DNA from: Parvibaculum sp.
GTDB taxonomy: Bacteria > Pseudomonadota > Alphaproteobacteria > Parvibaculales > Parvibaculaceae
Reading direction: 5' to 3'
DNA length: 64,000 nucleotides
Assembly: GCF_030694575.1 (NCBI RefSeq)
Contig: NZ_JAUYUS010000024.1
Span: 16,309 to 80,308 of the forward strand
Below the pieces are notes generated by a model, which was not told where the DNA came from, ran no database searches, and worked only from the letters and a program-made list of their open reading frames with translations. Positions 1 through 8,592 of the stretch are shown piece by piece (position 1 is the first letter of the stretch; every line of letters begins with the position of its first letter). Both the position numbers and the translations under genes were made by a program.

Positions 1-1
1 A

Positions 2-139
2 GCAGCCGGATGCGAAGTGCGCATCGATATTTTTCCGGAAATGCAGCACGTCTTTCAGGCTCTGGCGGGTAATGCGCCCGAAGCGGATGATGCTGTTCAA
101 CGCATGGCGGAGTGGGCGCGTCCAAAGATCGGCCTCTAG
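2..139 (+). CDS. alpha/beta hydrolase (HSL/esterase type), C-terminal fragment cut by window start
   Basis: An open frame enters from the left edge and ends at TAG 137-139, giving 45 residues. It contains PEMQHVFQ followed by an acidic helix and a terminal WARPKIGL. In the hormone-sensitive-lipase type of alpha/beta hydrolase (Abhydrolase_3) the catalytic histidine sits in a PGMxHVF-like turn just before the last helix, and this tail has that pattern, with His16 of the fragment as the likely catalytic base. Such esterases often accompany Baeyer-Villiger monooxygenases, whose ester or lactone products they hydrolyse. The gene at 347 fits that pairing. The body of the protein is outside the window, so the family call rests on a short tail. 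Confidence 0.6.
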   Translation, partial: AAGCEVRIDIFPEMQHVFQALAGNAPEADDAVQRMAEWARPKIGL

Positions 140-346
140 AACGACGCAGCGTGCCTGGAAGCGATGCGACGTGGATCGCTTCCGTGGCAACGACCGAAGA
201 GCACGCCTCCAGCTTGACGGAAACGAACAGAGGAAATGGATCGAAGCCTGTCGGCAGGGCAGGGGAGGAGGAGACCGATCCACCACATTCGAGCAGTCCG
301 TTTCAACTGTTCCGGATGTGGGAAATGACAGACAAGGATAGCTGAA

Positions 347-1993
347 ATGAAGCCGAAAAATGAAAGTAACGCCGATCTCGATGTCATAGTGGTGGGCGCC
401 GGTTTCTCCGGAATGCACATCCTGCACGAGTTTCTGAAACGCGACTACAATGTGCACCTTTTCGACGATGGAGAAGGGGTTGGGGGCACATGGGATAAAA
501 ACAATTACCCCGGTGCGCGAGTGGATTCCGAAGTATGGATCTACCAGTTCACGGATCCGCAGATCTGGCAGAACTATACGTTCACAGAGAAGTTCCCGAC
601 CTGGCGCGAATTGAAGCCCTATTTCAATTTCGTGGCGGACCAATGGGGCTTGCGCCCGCATATGACGTTCAAGACCCGCCTCGAAGGGGCGTCCTTCGAC
701 GAGAACGAGTGCGTGTGGCACGCCAAATTCAATGACGGCGTGACCCGGCGCGCGCGCCATCTTGTCTTGGCTATGGGGTCGACAACGACGCCGGTCATGC
801 CGAAGTTTGCCGGTATCGAAAGCTTCAAGGGCGAATCCTATCATAGCGCTCGCTGGCCAAAGCAGGAGGTCTCGTTCAGCGGCAAACGTGTGGCCGTGAT
901 TGGCACCGGTGCCTCGGGCGTTCAGGTCATTCAAGAAGCCTCCAAGACGGCAGACCATCTAACGGTTTATCAGCGTACCCCCAATCTAGCTCTGCCTATG
1001 GGGCAGGAGAGATATACTAGGGACGAATACGCCAAGATGAAGCCGCTGATCTACCCCGCAATGGCATATAGCCGGCAAACCTTTGGTGGCTTTCCCTACG
1101 ATCTGATCAATCGCCGATGGAACGATCTGAACGAAAGCGAGAGAAACCAGATGATGCGTCAGAACTGGGAGCAGAAGGGCTTCCGTTTCTGGTTGGGAGC
1201 GCCGGCCGATCTCTTCTTCGACGAGGAATGCAATCGAGCGCACTACAATTTCTGGCGTGATGAGACCCGCAAGCGGATCAAGAAGGAGCACTTGATCGAA
1301 ATCCTCGCGCCGACGGAACCACCGCACCCCTTTGGTGCAAAGCGCCCCTGCCTTGAGCAGTGGTATTTCGATCTCTACAACCAGGACAATGTGGATTTGA
1401 TCGATACGAATACGAGCCAGATCGAGCGCATTACCGAGAACGGGATTGTTGCAGGCGCCGTCGAGCGAGAGTTTGATTGCATTGTCTATGCAACCGGTTT
1501 CGACAATTGCACCGGCGCGATTGGGGCTCTCGACATCAGGGATGGAACGGGACGGACCATTGGAGATGTCTGGGACGAGAAATACCTTACCTATCTGGGC
1601 AAGATGGTTCCGGGCTTTCCCAACCTTCTCTTCACCTATGCGCTACAGAGCCCGTCGGCATTTCTCAATGGCCCCACAGCCGCCGAACTTGAAGGCGACT
1701 GGGTGGTGAATGTCGTCGAGGACATGAGCGCAAAAGGGATCCGGCGCTACGATGCCAAGCCGGATGCTGCCCACAAATGGGCGGAGAGATGCAACGACGT
1801 GGCCAATATGAGCCTGCTGCCCAAGGCGAAATCATGGTACATGGGCGCGAACGTGCCGGGCAAGCGCCCGGAAATACAGCCGTTCATCGGCGGCCAGGTC
1901 GCATACAGGGCTGCGCTGAACGAGGAAATCGAAATGGGCTACCCGAATCTGGTGCTCGAGAGGGCCTCGTCAGCCACCGCTGCGGCCGAGTAG
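347..1993 (+). CDS. Baeyer-Villiger monooxygenase (class B flavoprotein), copy 1
   Basis: 548 residues, the usual length for a type I Baeyer-Villiger monooxygenase, which uses FAD, NADPH and O2 to turn ketones into esters or lactones. The FAD Rossmann motif GAGFSG is at residues 17-22, and GGTW with YPGARVDSE follows at 46-62. The family fingerprint FKGESYHSARWP is at 160-171 and matches FxGxxxHxxxWP exactly. The NADPH Rossmann motif GTGASG is at 186-191, and an ATGFD motif lies in the C-terminal half. The substrate cannot be read from sequence. A hydrolase tail lies upstream and a TetR gene downstream, consistent with cyclic or linear ketone catabolism. A second, diverged copy is at 14588. 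Confidence 0.93.
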   Translation: MKPKNESNADLDVIVVGAGFSGMHILHEFLKRDYNVHLFDDGEGVGGTWDKNNYPGARVDSEVWIYQFTDPQIWQNYTFTEKFPTWRELKPYFNFVADQWGLRPHMTFKTRLEGASFDENECVWHAKFNDGVTRRARHLVLAMGSTTTPVMPKFAGIESFKGESYHSARWPKQEVSFSGKRVAVIGTGASGVQVIQEASKTADHLTVYQRTPNLALPMGQERYTRDEYAKMKPLIYPAMAYSRQTFGGFPYDLINRRWNDLNESERNQMMRQNWEQKGFRFWLGAPADLFFDEECNRAHYNFWRDETRKRIKKEHLIEILAPTEPPHPFGAKRPCLEQWYFDLYNQDNVDLIDTNTSQIERITENGIVAGAVEREFDCIVYATGFDNCTGAIGALDIRDGTGRTIGDVWDEKYLTYLGKMVPGFPNLLFTYALQSPSAFLNGPTAAELEGDWVVNVVEDMSAKGIRRYDAKPDAAHKWAERCNDVANMSLLPKAKSWYMGANVPGKRPEIQPFIGGQVAYRAALNEEIEMGYPNLVLERASSATAAAE

Positions 1994-2063
1994 CAAGTCG
2001 GGTCAGGTCGGAGTTGTAACAAGGGCGTGTAACATCGTGAGGTAAGGGCTTTCACACGTGCGA

Positions 2064-2100
2064 GGCGGTGCCGGATTTGGATCACTCCGACGGCACCGCC
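2064..2100 (+). terminator. hairpin after the monooxygenase gene
   Basis: GGCGGTGCCG (2064-2073) pairs perfectly with CGGCACCGCC (2091-2100) across a 17-nt loop. It lies 70 bp after the stop of the monooxygenase gene. No U-tract follows, so it is at best a weak or Rho-assisted terminator. Confidence 0.35.
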
Positions 2101-2271
2101 TTCGGAAGTTTCGACGAGTCGAATGGTCCTTCTTCCGAATATAATCATTGACGTAAAGTGAAGTATTGGCGGCAATAGGTAAATGGAGAAGTCAAGCCGG
2201 AAGCGTGTAAATCCAGTGCAGGATGGCAAGACCTCGATTTACTGAAATGGGGATGTCTGAGAAGGGATAGC

Positions 2272-2928
2272 TTGGTGGGAAGAACAGCCAAAGCGACAGA
2301 AAAACTGCCTTCCAAAGGCACAATACGTCCGCGCAAGCGGCTCACACGAGAAGAGCGCTCCGCTGATGTCCGCGAAGCTATATTCCAGGCTGCCGCGAAA
2401 GTCGTCGGGGAGTATGGATATGCAAATGCGTCGATTTCCAAGATCACGGAATTGGCCGGCTTTGCTCAGGGCACCTTCTATCTCTACTTCGAGTCGAGGC
2501 AGGAACTTTTCGATGAGTTGCTGCCCCATGTGGGCGCCGACATGTTGAGATATATCCGCCCGCGTGTCGCTGGCGCCAAGGACATCTATGAGATGGAAGA
2601 GCGGGGCATCCGAGCTTTCTTCGATTATTTGAACGAGAATCCAGGTTTCATCCGTGTCCTGAACGAAGCCGAAACCGCCGCTCCGATCGCCCACAGGAAG
2701 CACTATCAGGTGCTGGCGACAAAATATGTCGCTGCGTTGGAAAGGGCGGCGCGTGCGGGCGAAATCAAGAACTTCGATCGGGAAGAGCTTGAAACGGTCT
2801 CTTATATGATGATGTCTGCCCGCAGCTACCTCTATATGCGCTACTTCAAGAACAGGGATCAGGCAAAAAAACAATCCGAGAAGGTGATCAAAGCCTACAT
2901 GAAAGTCGTGAAAAGCGGACTCAACTAA
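2272..2928 (+). CDS. TetR-family transcriptional regulator
   Basis: 218 residues starting at TTG 2272, supported by GAAGGGAT six bases upstream. There is no usable ATG before the helix-turn-helix. The N-terminal DNA-binding domain spans about residues 35-80 and contains ISKITELAGFAQGTFYLYF, the TetR recognition helix pattern. The rest is a helical ligand-binding domain with an aromatic, Met-rich stretch (SYMMMSARSYLYMRYF). It lies between a monooxygenase and an acyl-CoA catabolic operon, both in the same orientation, so it is a likely local repressor responding to a pathway intermediate. A 13-bp palindrome at 3060-3072, ahead of the operon, is its best candidate operator. Confidence 0.88.
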   Translation: MVGRTAKATEKLPSKGTIRPRKRLTREERSADVREAIFQAAAKVVGEYGYANASISKITELAGFAQGTFYLYFESRQELFDELLPHVGADMLRYIRPRVAGAKDIYEMEERGIRAFFDYLNENPGFIRVLNEAETAAPIAHRKHYQVLATKYVAALERAARAGEIKNFDREELETVSYMMMSARSYLYMRYFKNRDQAKKQSEKVIKAYMKVVKSGLN

Positions 2929-3059
2929 TCTTGCACGGGTGCCGATCGGCATGGGATGCGGCCCGATCCCCTTTTTTCCAGCTGACTGACTCTCTCTAGA
3001 GAACAAATATGTGCAGCGGAAAAGTTGCCTATCGACGCGCGCGAGTTTTTATGAATATA

Positions 3060-3072
3060 TAGTCAGTGACTA
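3060..3072. promoter_or_regulatory. palindromic operator candidate for the TetR regulator
   Basis: TAGTCA-G-TGACTA is a perfect inverted repeat with a one-base centre. It lies about 100 bp before the crotonase start and 130 bp after the tetR stop. Symmetric 13-15 bp sites of this form are typical TetR-family operators. No second copy was seen before the monooxygenase or before tetR itself. Confidence 0.45.
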
Positions 3073-3172
3073 ATGAATCATCATTTATTGCCGGGCGGCG
3101 ATTCTCGACATCGAGCCCCGATCCTTACGCTTCCTCCGGATCTCGCGCAGAAGACAACAAAAAGGAGTAATC

Positions 3173-3973
3173 ATGCGATTTGCCAATTATCAGACCCTCG
3201 AATTCGCCTATAGGGGCCGAGTTCTTAACATCACGCTCAACCGCCCCGAGAAGCTGAATGCTGTGGATGCCGTCATGCACGAGGAACTGGCGCGGGTGTT
3301 CGTGGACGCGTCCAGCGACCCCGACAGCGACATCGTGGTGCTGACCGGCGCCGGACGCGCTTTTTCCTCAGGCGGCGACATTGGCTGGATGCAGGAAATG
3401 ATCGACGATCCGGCGCGGTTCGAGAAAACGGCGCGGGAAGGTAAGCAGATCGTCTATACGCTCCTGGATTGCGAAAAGCCGGTGATTGCGAAGCTCAATG
3501 GGCACGCGACCGGCCTTGGTGCGACCATCGCGCTCTTTTGCGATGTGATCTTCGCGGCCGAGAACGCCAAGATCGGCGACCCGCATGTGAGTGTCGGGTT
3601 CGTGGCGGGCGATGGCGGTGCGGTGATCTGGCCGCAACTCATCGGCTTTGCGCGCGCAAAAGAATATCTCATGACGGGCGACCTCCTGTCCGCGTCGCGG
3701 GCTGCGGAGATCGGTCTCATCAACCACGCCGTGCCGGCGGATGATCTCGACGCGCGCGTCGATGCATTCGCAGACAAGCTCGCTGCGGGCGCAACCAAGG
3801 CGATCTTGTGGAGCAAGATGTCGGTGAATATAGCCCTGAAGAAACTCGCACACTCCATGATGGATGCCTCGCTTGCCTATGAGGCGCTTTCCAATATCAG
3901 TCCGGACCATCAGGAAGCCGTGAACGCGTTCCGCGAGAAGCGTCAACCTGTCTTCGGCGCGAAGCGAGGCTGA
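3173..3973 (+). CDS. enoyl-CoA hydratase/isomerase (crotonase) family protein without the classical glutamates
   Basis: 266 residues, the usual crotonase length. AAAAAGGAG lies just before the ATG. The CoA/oxyanion segments are present: GRAFSSGGDIGWM at 61-73 and NGHATGLGATIALFCD near 108-123. In mitochondrial-type hydratases two glutamates act in catalysis, one in GGGCE and one in GQPE. Here the aligned residues are Thr (GLGAT) and His (GDPH), so ordinary enoyl hydration is unlikely. The pattern DPHVSVGFVAGDGG is more like other crotonase activities (isomerase, hydrolase or C-C cleavage). First gene of an operon: an acyl-CoA dehydrogenase starts one base after its stop, and an SDR follows. 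Confidence 0.85.
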   Translation: MRFANYQTLEFAYRGRVLNITLNRPEKLNAVDAVMHEELARVFVDASSDPDSDIVVLTGAGRAFSSGGDIGWMQEMIDDPARFEKTAREGKQIVYTLLDCEKPVIAKLNGHATGLGATIALFCDVIFAAENAKIGDPHVSVGFVAGDGGAVIWPQLIGFARAKEYLMTGDLLSASRAAEIGLINHAVPADDLDARVDAFADKLAAGATKAILWSKMSVNIALKKLAHSMMDASLAYEALSNISPDHQEAVNAFREKRQPVFGAKRG

Positions 3974-3974
3974 A

Positions 3975-5135
3975 ATGGATTTCTCAGAACCGGAGCACCT
4001 ACGCCACCTGCGCGACATGCTTCAGCGTTTCGTCGAAAAGGAAATGCCGCGAAGCGCCGCCCGCGAATGGGACAAGAACAACCATTTTCCGCGTGAGATA
4101 TTCAAGAAGCTCGCAGACCTTGGTGTTATGGGGCTCACAGTTCCGGAGGAATATGGCGGCGCTGGTCGTGATATCCTTGCGACTATGGTTGTGGTCGAAG
4201 AGCTCTCCCGCCGCAGTCTCGCCGTGTCGGTGCCTTATCTGATGGCGACCTGCTACGCGGGGATGAATATCGAGGAGTGCGCCACGCCTGAGCAGAAGAA
4301 GAGACTTCTGCCGAGGGTAGTGGATGGATCGCTTATCTTTGCCTATGGCTGGACGGAGCCGGATACGGGTGCGGATCTCGCCAATGTGAAGACGCGGGCG
4401 GAGCGTCACGGCGATGTGGTGCGCATCAACGGTGCGAAGCGTTTCTGCTCCGGCGCGGAAATCGCCGACTATATCTATACCCTTGTCCGCACCGGTCCCG
4501 AGAACGAGCGCTATGGCAACCTTTCTCTCGTCATGGTTCCTCCGACTACACCGGGCGTATCGATTACCCGGATCGAAGGAATGGGCATGAAGGGAGCCGC
4601 CACCACCGACATCGCCTTCGATGACGTGCAGGTGCCCTTCGAGAATGTCATGGGCGGTGAGGAAGGCTGGAACAAGGGGTGGTCGATGATTGTCGGTTCC
4701 GGCCTCGATGTCGAAAAGCTGGAAGTGGCGGCGATTGCGGTCGGTGTCGCCCAGGCGGCGCTCGACGACGCATGGCTGTATACGCGCGAAAGAAGGCAGT
4801 TCGGCAAGGCAATCGGCGACTTCCAGTCGGTGCAGCACAAGCTTGCCGACATGAAGACGCAGCTACATGCCGCCCGCCTGATGCTCTACCACTCGTGCTG
4901 GCTTGCGAACAACAAGACGAGATGTGGTGTCGAAACCTCAATGACCAAGCTTTTCGCGACTGAGGTCGCCAAGAACGTGGCGATCGAGAGCCAAACGATT
5001 TTCGGTGCCTACGGTTATGTGAAGGACTTCGACACCGAGCGCTACGTACGCGACGCACTGCTTCTTCCGATCATTGGCGGATCGTCCGCTATCCAGCGAA
5101 ACAACATATACAAATGGTCAAACAAGAACATTTGA
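3975..5135 (+). CDS. acyl-CoA dehydrogenase, isovaleryl-CoA-dehydrogenase-like active site
   Basis: 386 residues covering all three acyl-CoA dehydrogenase domains, with the flavin/substrate motif GWTEPDTGADLA in the middle. The C-terminal segment usually written YEGTSEIQR reads IGGSSAIQR, so the medium-chain-type catalytic glutamate is glycine. Instead LDVEKLEVAA carries a glutamate where isovaleryl-CoA and long-chain dehydrogenases place theirs (helix G, LDLERLVLA). That suggests a branched acyl-CoA substrate. The enzyme introduces an alpha,beta double bond using FAD and would pass electrons to ETF. It starts one base after the crotonase stop and its stop is one base before the SDR start, so the three genes are co-transcribed and probably translationally coupled. 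Confidence 0.9.
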   Translation: MDFSEPEHLRHLRDMLQRFVEKEMPRSAAREWDKNNHFPREIFKKLADLGVMGLTVPEEYGGAGRDILATMVVVEELSRRSLAVSVPYLMATCYAGMNIEECATPEQKKRLLPRVVDGSLIFAYGWTEPDTGADLANVKTRAERHGDVVRINGAKRFCSGAEIADYIYTLVRTGPENERYGNLSLVMVPPTTPGVSITRIEGMGMKGAATTDIAFDDVQVPFENVMGGEEGWNKGWSMIVGSGLDVEKLEVAAIAVGVAQAALDDAWLYTRERRQFGKAIGDFQSVQHKLADMKTQLHAARLMLYHSCWLANNKTRCGVETSMTKLFATEVAKNVAIESQTIFGAYGYVKDFDTERYVRDALLLPIIGGSSAIQRNNIYKWSNKNI

Positions 5136-5136
5136 T

Positions 5137-5892
5137 ATGAGCAAGCAACAGCATCAGAAGAAAAGAGTGCTGGTCACCGGAGGTGCAAGCGGAATTGGCG
5201 CCGCCGTGGTCAACTTTTTCGACGAGATTGGGGAAATTGTCTGCAGCGCAGACATCACACAGCCTTCGATGTCCACCAAGGCCGCCGGCATGCACCTTCA
5301 GGGGGACGTGTCTTCCAAGGAAGATGTGGCCCGCATCACCAGCATGGCGATAGACAAGATGGGAGGGATCGATGTTCTCGTGAACAGCGCGGGCATCGCT
5401 GATACGATCGCGCCAACAGCAGACCAAGACATCGAAACCTGGCGAAAAATCATCGAAATAAATCTTACCGGCACCTACCTTATGTGCCGAGAAGTTGGAA
5501 TGCATATGCTGCAGGAAGGGAGGGGGAGCGTCGTGAATATCGCTTCAGTCGCCGGCATATCCGGTTTCCCGTGGCGCAATGCCTACAGCTCTTCCAAGGC
5601 GGCGGTCATCAATCTCACCCGTTCGCTGGCCTGCGAATGGGGGGACAGGGGAGTCCGCGTGAATTGCGTTGCACCCGGATATATCCGCACCCCGCTTGTG
5701 GACCAACTTGAGTCGGCCGGAAAGATCGACACTGGGCATATCAATGGGTGCACTCCGCTCGGCCGCCTCGGGCGCCCCTCGGAAATTGCCCATGCGGTTG
5801 CTTATCTGTCGTCGGAATGGTCGTCCTATGTCACGGGCGCAATCATTCCTATTGACGGAGGCTGGACCGCCTTTGGCGGTCGGGAGAGGTAA
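5137..5892 (+). CDS. short-chain dehydrogenase/reductase (SDR)
   Basis: 251 residues from ATG 5137, the third operon gene. An upstream in-frame start at 5074 would overlap the dehydrogenase by 62 bp and add no domain sequence, so it was not used. The classical SDR motifs are present: TGGASGIG (cofactor loop), NSAGIA, a catalytic Ser in NIASVAG, YSSSK (Tyr and Lys), and CVAPGYIRTPL. It probably oxidises or reduces a hydroxyacyl or cyclic alcohol intermediate with NAD(P). The order crotonase / acyl-CoA dehydrogenase / SDR behind a TetR and next to a Baeyer-Villiger monooxygenase suggests degradation of an alicyclic or branched substrate. The exact substrate is not deducible. Confidence 0.9.
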   Translation: MSKQQHQKKRVLVTGGASGIGAAVVNFFDEIGEIVCSADITQPSMSTKAAGMHLQGDVSSKEDVARITSMAIDKMGGIDVLVNSAGIADTIAPTADQDIETWRKIIEINLTGTYLMCREVGMHMLQEGRGSVVNIASVAGISGFPWRNAYSSSKAAVINLTRSLACEWGDRGVRVNCVAPGYIRTPLVDQLESAGKIDTGHINGCTPLGRLGRPSEIAHAVAYLSSEWSSYVTGAIIPIDGGWTAFGGRER

Positions 5893-6584
5893 CTAGCTTC
5901 TGACTACGGATTGATCGCGCAGGGCGCGGTGCGGTCCTGGCACCGATCTTCAGGCGAAGGTCAGATCGTCTGTTGCCTCCAAGCCTTTCTCGAATGCGGG
6001 CTGCTCACGCCACTTCCGGAGGGTTTGCATATCTTGTGACCGATGCCATGCACCAATGGCTGTGCAGGGAAAAAATTGAATTAGCCCGGCATTCTCGACG
6101 GCCGGGCGGGGAAAAATTTCGCGAGTGGGCGACGATATGAGGCGACAGACGAATGCGGAACGCATCTTTCGCGAGCACGCCGTAATCCGCATGGTCGATC
6201 CATGTGCAGCATTAACCCAGAAAGAAACGCATGACGCGGCGTGCAGACTCTGATGCAGGCTCGCAAAGACCTGACAATGGAGCTGCGATTCAGGGTGTAA
6301 TCCATCGCGTAAGGTCACCGCAATCCTGAGGGGCGGGATTGTTTGCCAAGGATACCGTGTCGCCGAACCCTGCATCTGGGGAGGACTCAAACTTCTCATC
6401 CCGTCGCACCACGGAAGTGTCAAACATGGTTACAGATGGCGGGGGGGGGGCGGGCTGCCTAGAGGCCCCTTCTTTGACCAACATTGAGTGGCCGCTCCTG
6501 GCGTAGAGCAGCCCTTCGAAGGGAAGAGGGAACTTGTTCGTTTAGCTAGGGTTTCATCTTCAACTACTGAGGCTTGATTCCGTT
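5893..6584. other. gene-poor junction between catabolic operon and integrase relic
   Basis: No convincing intact gene in about 690 bp. On the minus strand 5950-6060 a short frame ends in SQDMQTLRKWREQPAFEKG and then a stop. This vaguely resembles the last helix of glutathione S-transferase-like proteins and could be a relic, but it has no supporting upstream domain. A run of about eleven G lies near 6441-6451. The next upstream stop in the recombinase frame is at 6543-6545. The stretch looks like decayed sequence at the edge of an accessory island. Confidence 0.4.
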
Positions 6585-7244
6585 GTGCATGCCATCATCC
6601 AAATCGGCCTGTATTCCGGCTTGCGTCAGAAGAACCTGCGCCAGCTCCTGATCTGTAACCGTAGCGAGGTTCCGCTATCGGAACGACGGCTCACGGAACT
6701 CAAGCGAGGTCAGCTGCGATGGAACGGCCGCATGTCAGGCTGGGAGCTGTTCATTCCATCGGCCGCTTTCAAGAACGCAAATTCTTCCTACTTCGGCAAC
6801 AAGCCGTTTCAACTGGTGCTGCCGGATCTCGGCGGATTGTATGAAGCGATAGACGCCTATGTCCGTCGTGGCAGGCCGCGGCTTCTTCATGGTGCGCCGG
6901 ATCCTGCCACATTCTTCGTCAAGACCGTGAAGGCCAGCTCGGCAATTGCTGCCTATGACCAGACGACCTTCTATGAGGCCTGGCGGCTCACGATACAGCG
7001 GCACGGCATCTACAATCCCTATACCCGTCGAGGGGCGATCGAAGGGTTGCTGCCGCATGGGCCCCATAATGTCCGCGACGTGCTCGCGACCCATATCCTG
7101 AAAAAGACCGGCTCCTATGAGCAGGCGAGCTACGCCATTCAGGACACGCCCGATATGGTCGCAAAGCACTACGGCCGGTTCCTGCCGCAGGACAAGGCGG
7201 CGCTCGCTGCACAAGTTCTCAACAAGGTCTGGGAGGCGTCATAG
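6585..7244 (+). pseudogene. tyrosine recombinase/integrase, N-terminally truncated catalytic domain
   Basis: 219 residues from a GTG. The frame is closed by a stop at 6543, so no core-binding N-terminal domain exists, whereas complete integrases are roughly 300-450 residues. The catalytic set is visible: Arg14 in YSGLRQ, a likely beta-hairpin Lys63, His161 and Arg164 in HNVR, and the nucleophile Tyr196 in KHYGRF. There is no good Shine-Dalgarno sequence before the GTG. It is best read as a relic of an integrase-driven island that shared this locus with the Tn7-like element. It could still make a stand-alone catalytic domain if translated, but without the arm and core-binding domains it should not integrate DNA. 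Confidence 0.65.
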
Positions 7245-7363
7245 GCGAGCAGGCAGAGGCGGGATGCAGAAGTCCCGGTCCCTTCCGATATCAACTTGAT
7301 CGGCAGTGCTGAAACCGCGAAGCTCCATATGCTGTGGGTTCTGCCTCCAATGGGAGATTGGCC

Positions 7364-7798
7364 ATGACAGACCGGAACACGAAATCTGAAAAGCGGTCCT
7401 TTACCGGTGATATCGACGCGCAGGCGTCGGTCAAGGTGAAGAGGAATGACCGGTCTGTTGCGTTGAGGCTGACAAAGACCCTGATGAAGAAAATCGGGTT
7501 GCGCGGAAATCGGTTGTTCGCCGCCGCAGTCGAACTCGAGCCGGGGCATTCGATCCTTCTGATGATGGACGAGCAGACTGCGTCAGGGCATCTAAATGTA
7601 CTGCGCACCGGAGAGGGCCGGCTTGAGCTTGTTCTCCAAAGCGAAGGTGAGGTCGAGGTCGACGATCTGACGGAAGCCTTTCTCACTATCAAACGTGCCC
7701 AGCTGGAGAAGGGTGACTTGCGTCTTTCGGGGCCGATGTCGGCCGATGATTGGGCGAGGCATGCGCAGCTTGCCTACAACACCGACGCAAAGACATAG
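7364..7798 (+). CDS. hypothetical protein near integrase relic
   Basis: 144 residues from ATG 7364, with GGGAG eight bases upstream. A GTG at 7334 is possible but has no ribosome site. No family recognised. The N-terminus is basic and polar. The middle has a regular beta-like pattern (LFAAAVELEPGHSILLMMD, then GRLELVLQSEGEVEVDDL). The C-terminus has MSADDWARHAQLAY. No membrane segment or signal peptide. It follows the truncated recombinase by about 120 bp in the same direction, so it may be island cargo or lie just outside the Tn7-like left end. Confidence 0.55.
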   Translation: MTDRNTKSEKRSFTGDIDAQASVKVKRNDRSVALRLTKTLMKKIGLRGNRLFAAAVELEPGHSILLMMDEQTASGHLNVLRTGEGRLELVLQSEGEVEVDDLTEAFLTIKRAQLEKGDLRLSGPMSADDWARHAQLAYNTDAKT

Positions 7799-7993
7799 CA
7801 AGCGCGGTCGATGCGTCGGGATAGCGGGGCTGCTTTCTGTCAGTTCGGCTGTGTAGGCCTGCGTGGCGAGAAACAGACGCTGGCTTGACTGCCCAGGCTG
7901 TTTGGACAGGGTTTCAGGGTTAAGTCGTTGATAGATAACGGTTTGCCCCTCAAACTGGTAAAAGCCGCATTTTCTGGGGCAAACACAACAGAT

Positions 7994-8013
7994 TCAATGG
8001 GTTCGCAGTTTTC
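7994..8013 (+). repeat. candidate left-end repeat of the Tn7-like element
   Basis: TCAATGGGTTCGCAGTTTTC matches, in inverted orientation, TCAATGGGTTAGC-TTTTC at 14445-14462, sharing ten contiguous bases plus GC and TTTTC. A looser related copy lies about 45 bp to its left. It is consistent with TnsB binding sites, but similarity over ten bases can also arise by chance. Confidence 0.35.
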
Positions 8014-8527
8014 CGGCGTCCCGCCGCGGACGGCACCGGCAGTGATCGCTCGTGGTGAAGAGAAGCGCGGGTGGGTTGGTCTTTGTCAGGCCAAGACCCT
8101 GGCCACTTGGAACCTGCGCCCTCACCGCCTCCGTCTCGCGCCTGCTCTCAAAGGGAGCGTGTCACTGGGCACCCGGTGATCGGCACAACGACCGCGATTA
8201 CATCGGACTTGCGTGCCTTTGCGCCTGATCTCGGCTAAGCGAGCCCAACCTCACGCTATTACAGACTCGAACGATCTGGCGATTTGTGATCGCAGATCAT
8301 TTTCTGGGCGCCGGCCCGCCAGCTCCGATCATATTTACCAGAGCCGACGGGCTGTATTCAGCGCCGCCGTAAATCGAAAAACAACGCTGGAAAAAGGAAA
8401 ACAAGGCTTTAAAATAGAAAAATAGGTGGATTCAAGTAATCGATTTTTCGGAAAAAGACATATTTTCGAATTTCTAGATGTTATCTCATTTGATACTATA
8501 GACACCCTAGCTTGTTTCGACGATGAC

Positions 8528-8556
8528 TTGACAACAGCCCCGATTCTGCTTCACAA
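8528..8556 (+). promoter_or_regulatory. weak sigma-70-like promoter into the hairpin array
   Basis: A perfect -35 hexamer TTGACA (8528-8533) is followed after 17 bp by TCACAA (8551-8556), a poor -10. Transcription would begin near 8563, so the whole hairpin array would form the 5' leader of the transposition operon. Confidence 0.3.
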
Positions 8557-8592
8557 AAACAAAACCGCCCGGCAGCTGTAACTGCCAGGCGG
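8551..8592 (-). terminator. intrinsic terminator for leftward transcripts (first hairpin of the array)
   Basis: CCGCC-C-GGCAG (8565-8575) pairs with CTGCC-A-GGCGG (8582-8592) around the loop CTGTAA. Read on the minus strand the stem is followed immediately by TTTTGTTTTTG, a good U-rich tail. On the plus strand there is no U-tract. The element therefore looks like the 3' end of an RNA transcribed leftward through the array. Confidence 0.5.

Larger units (their letters stand above)
7799..8564. other. non-coding, AT-rich stretch before the Tn7-like operon, with candidate left-end repeats
   Basis: Two short frames (7928-8179 and 8213-8425) have no family resemblance or ribosome site and were not called. 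The stretch contains GTTTGCCCC and its inverse GGGGCAAAC about 30 bp apart near 7940-7986. It also holds two related segments, TCAAACTGGTAAAAGCCGC... near 7950 and TCAATGGGTTCGC at 7994-8006. AT-rich DNA from about 8390 to 8565 leads to a TTGACA at 8528-8533, seventeen bases before TCACAA (8551-8556). That is a weak promoter whose start point would fall exactly at the hairpin array. Confidence 0.45.

Noticed and set aside
5950..6423. 157-residue minus-strand frame
   Set aside because: Only its last 25-30 residues look protein-like. No start signal and no domain, so it is mentioned only in the intergenic note.
6436..6456. Run of about eleven G residues near 6441-6451
   Set aside because: Could be slippage-prone DNA or a sequencing artefact in a non-coding relic. 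No gene depends on it.
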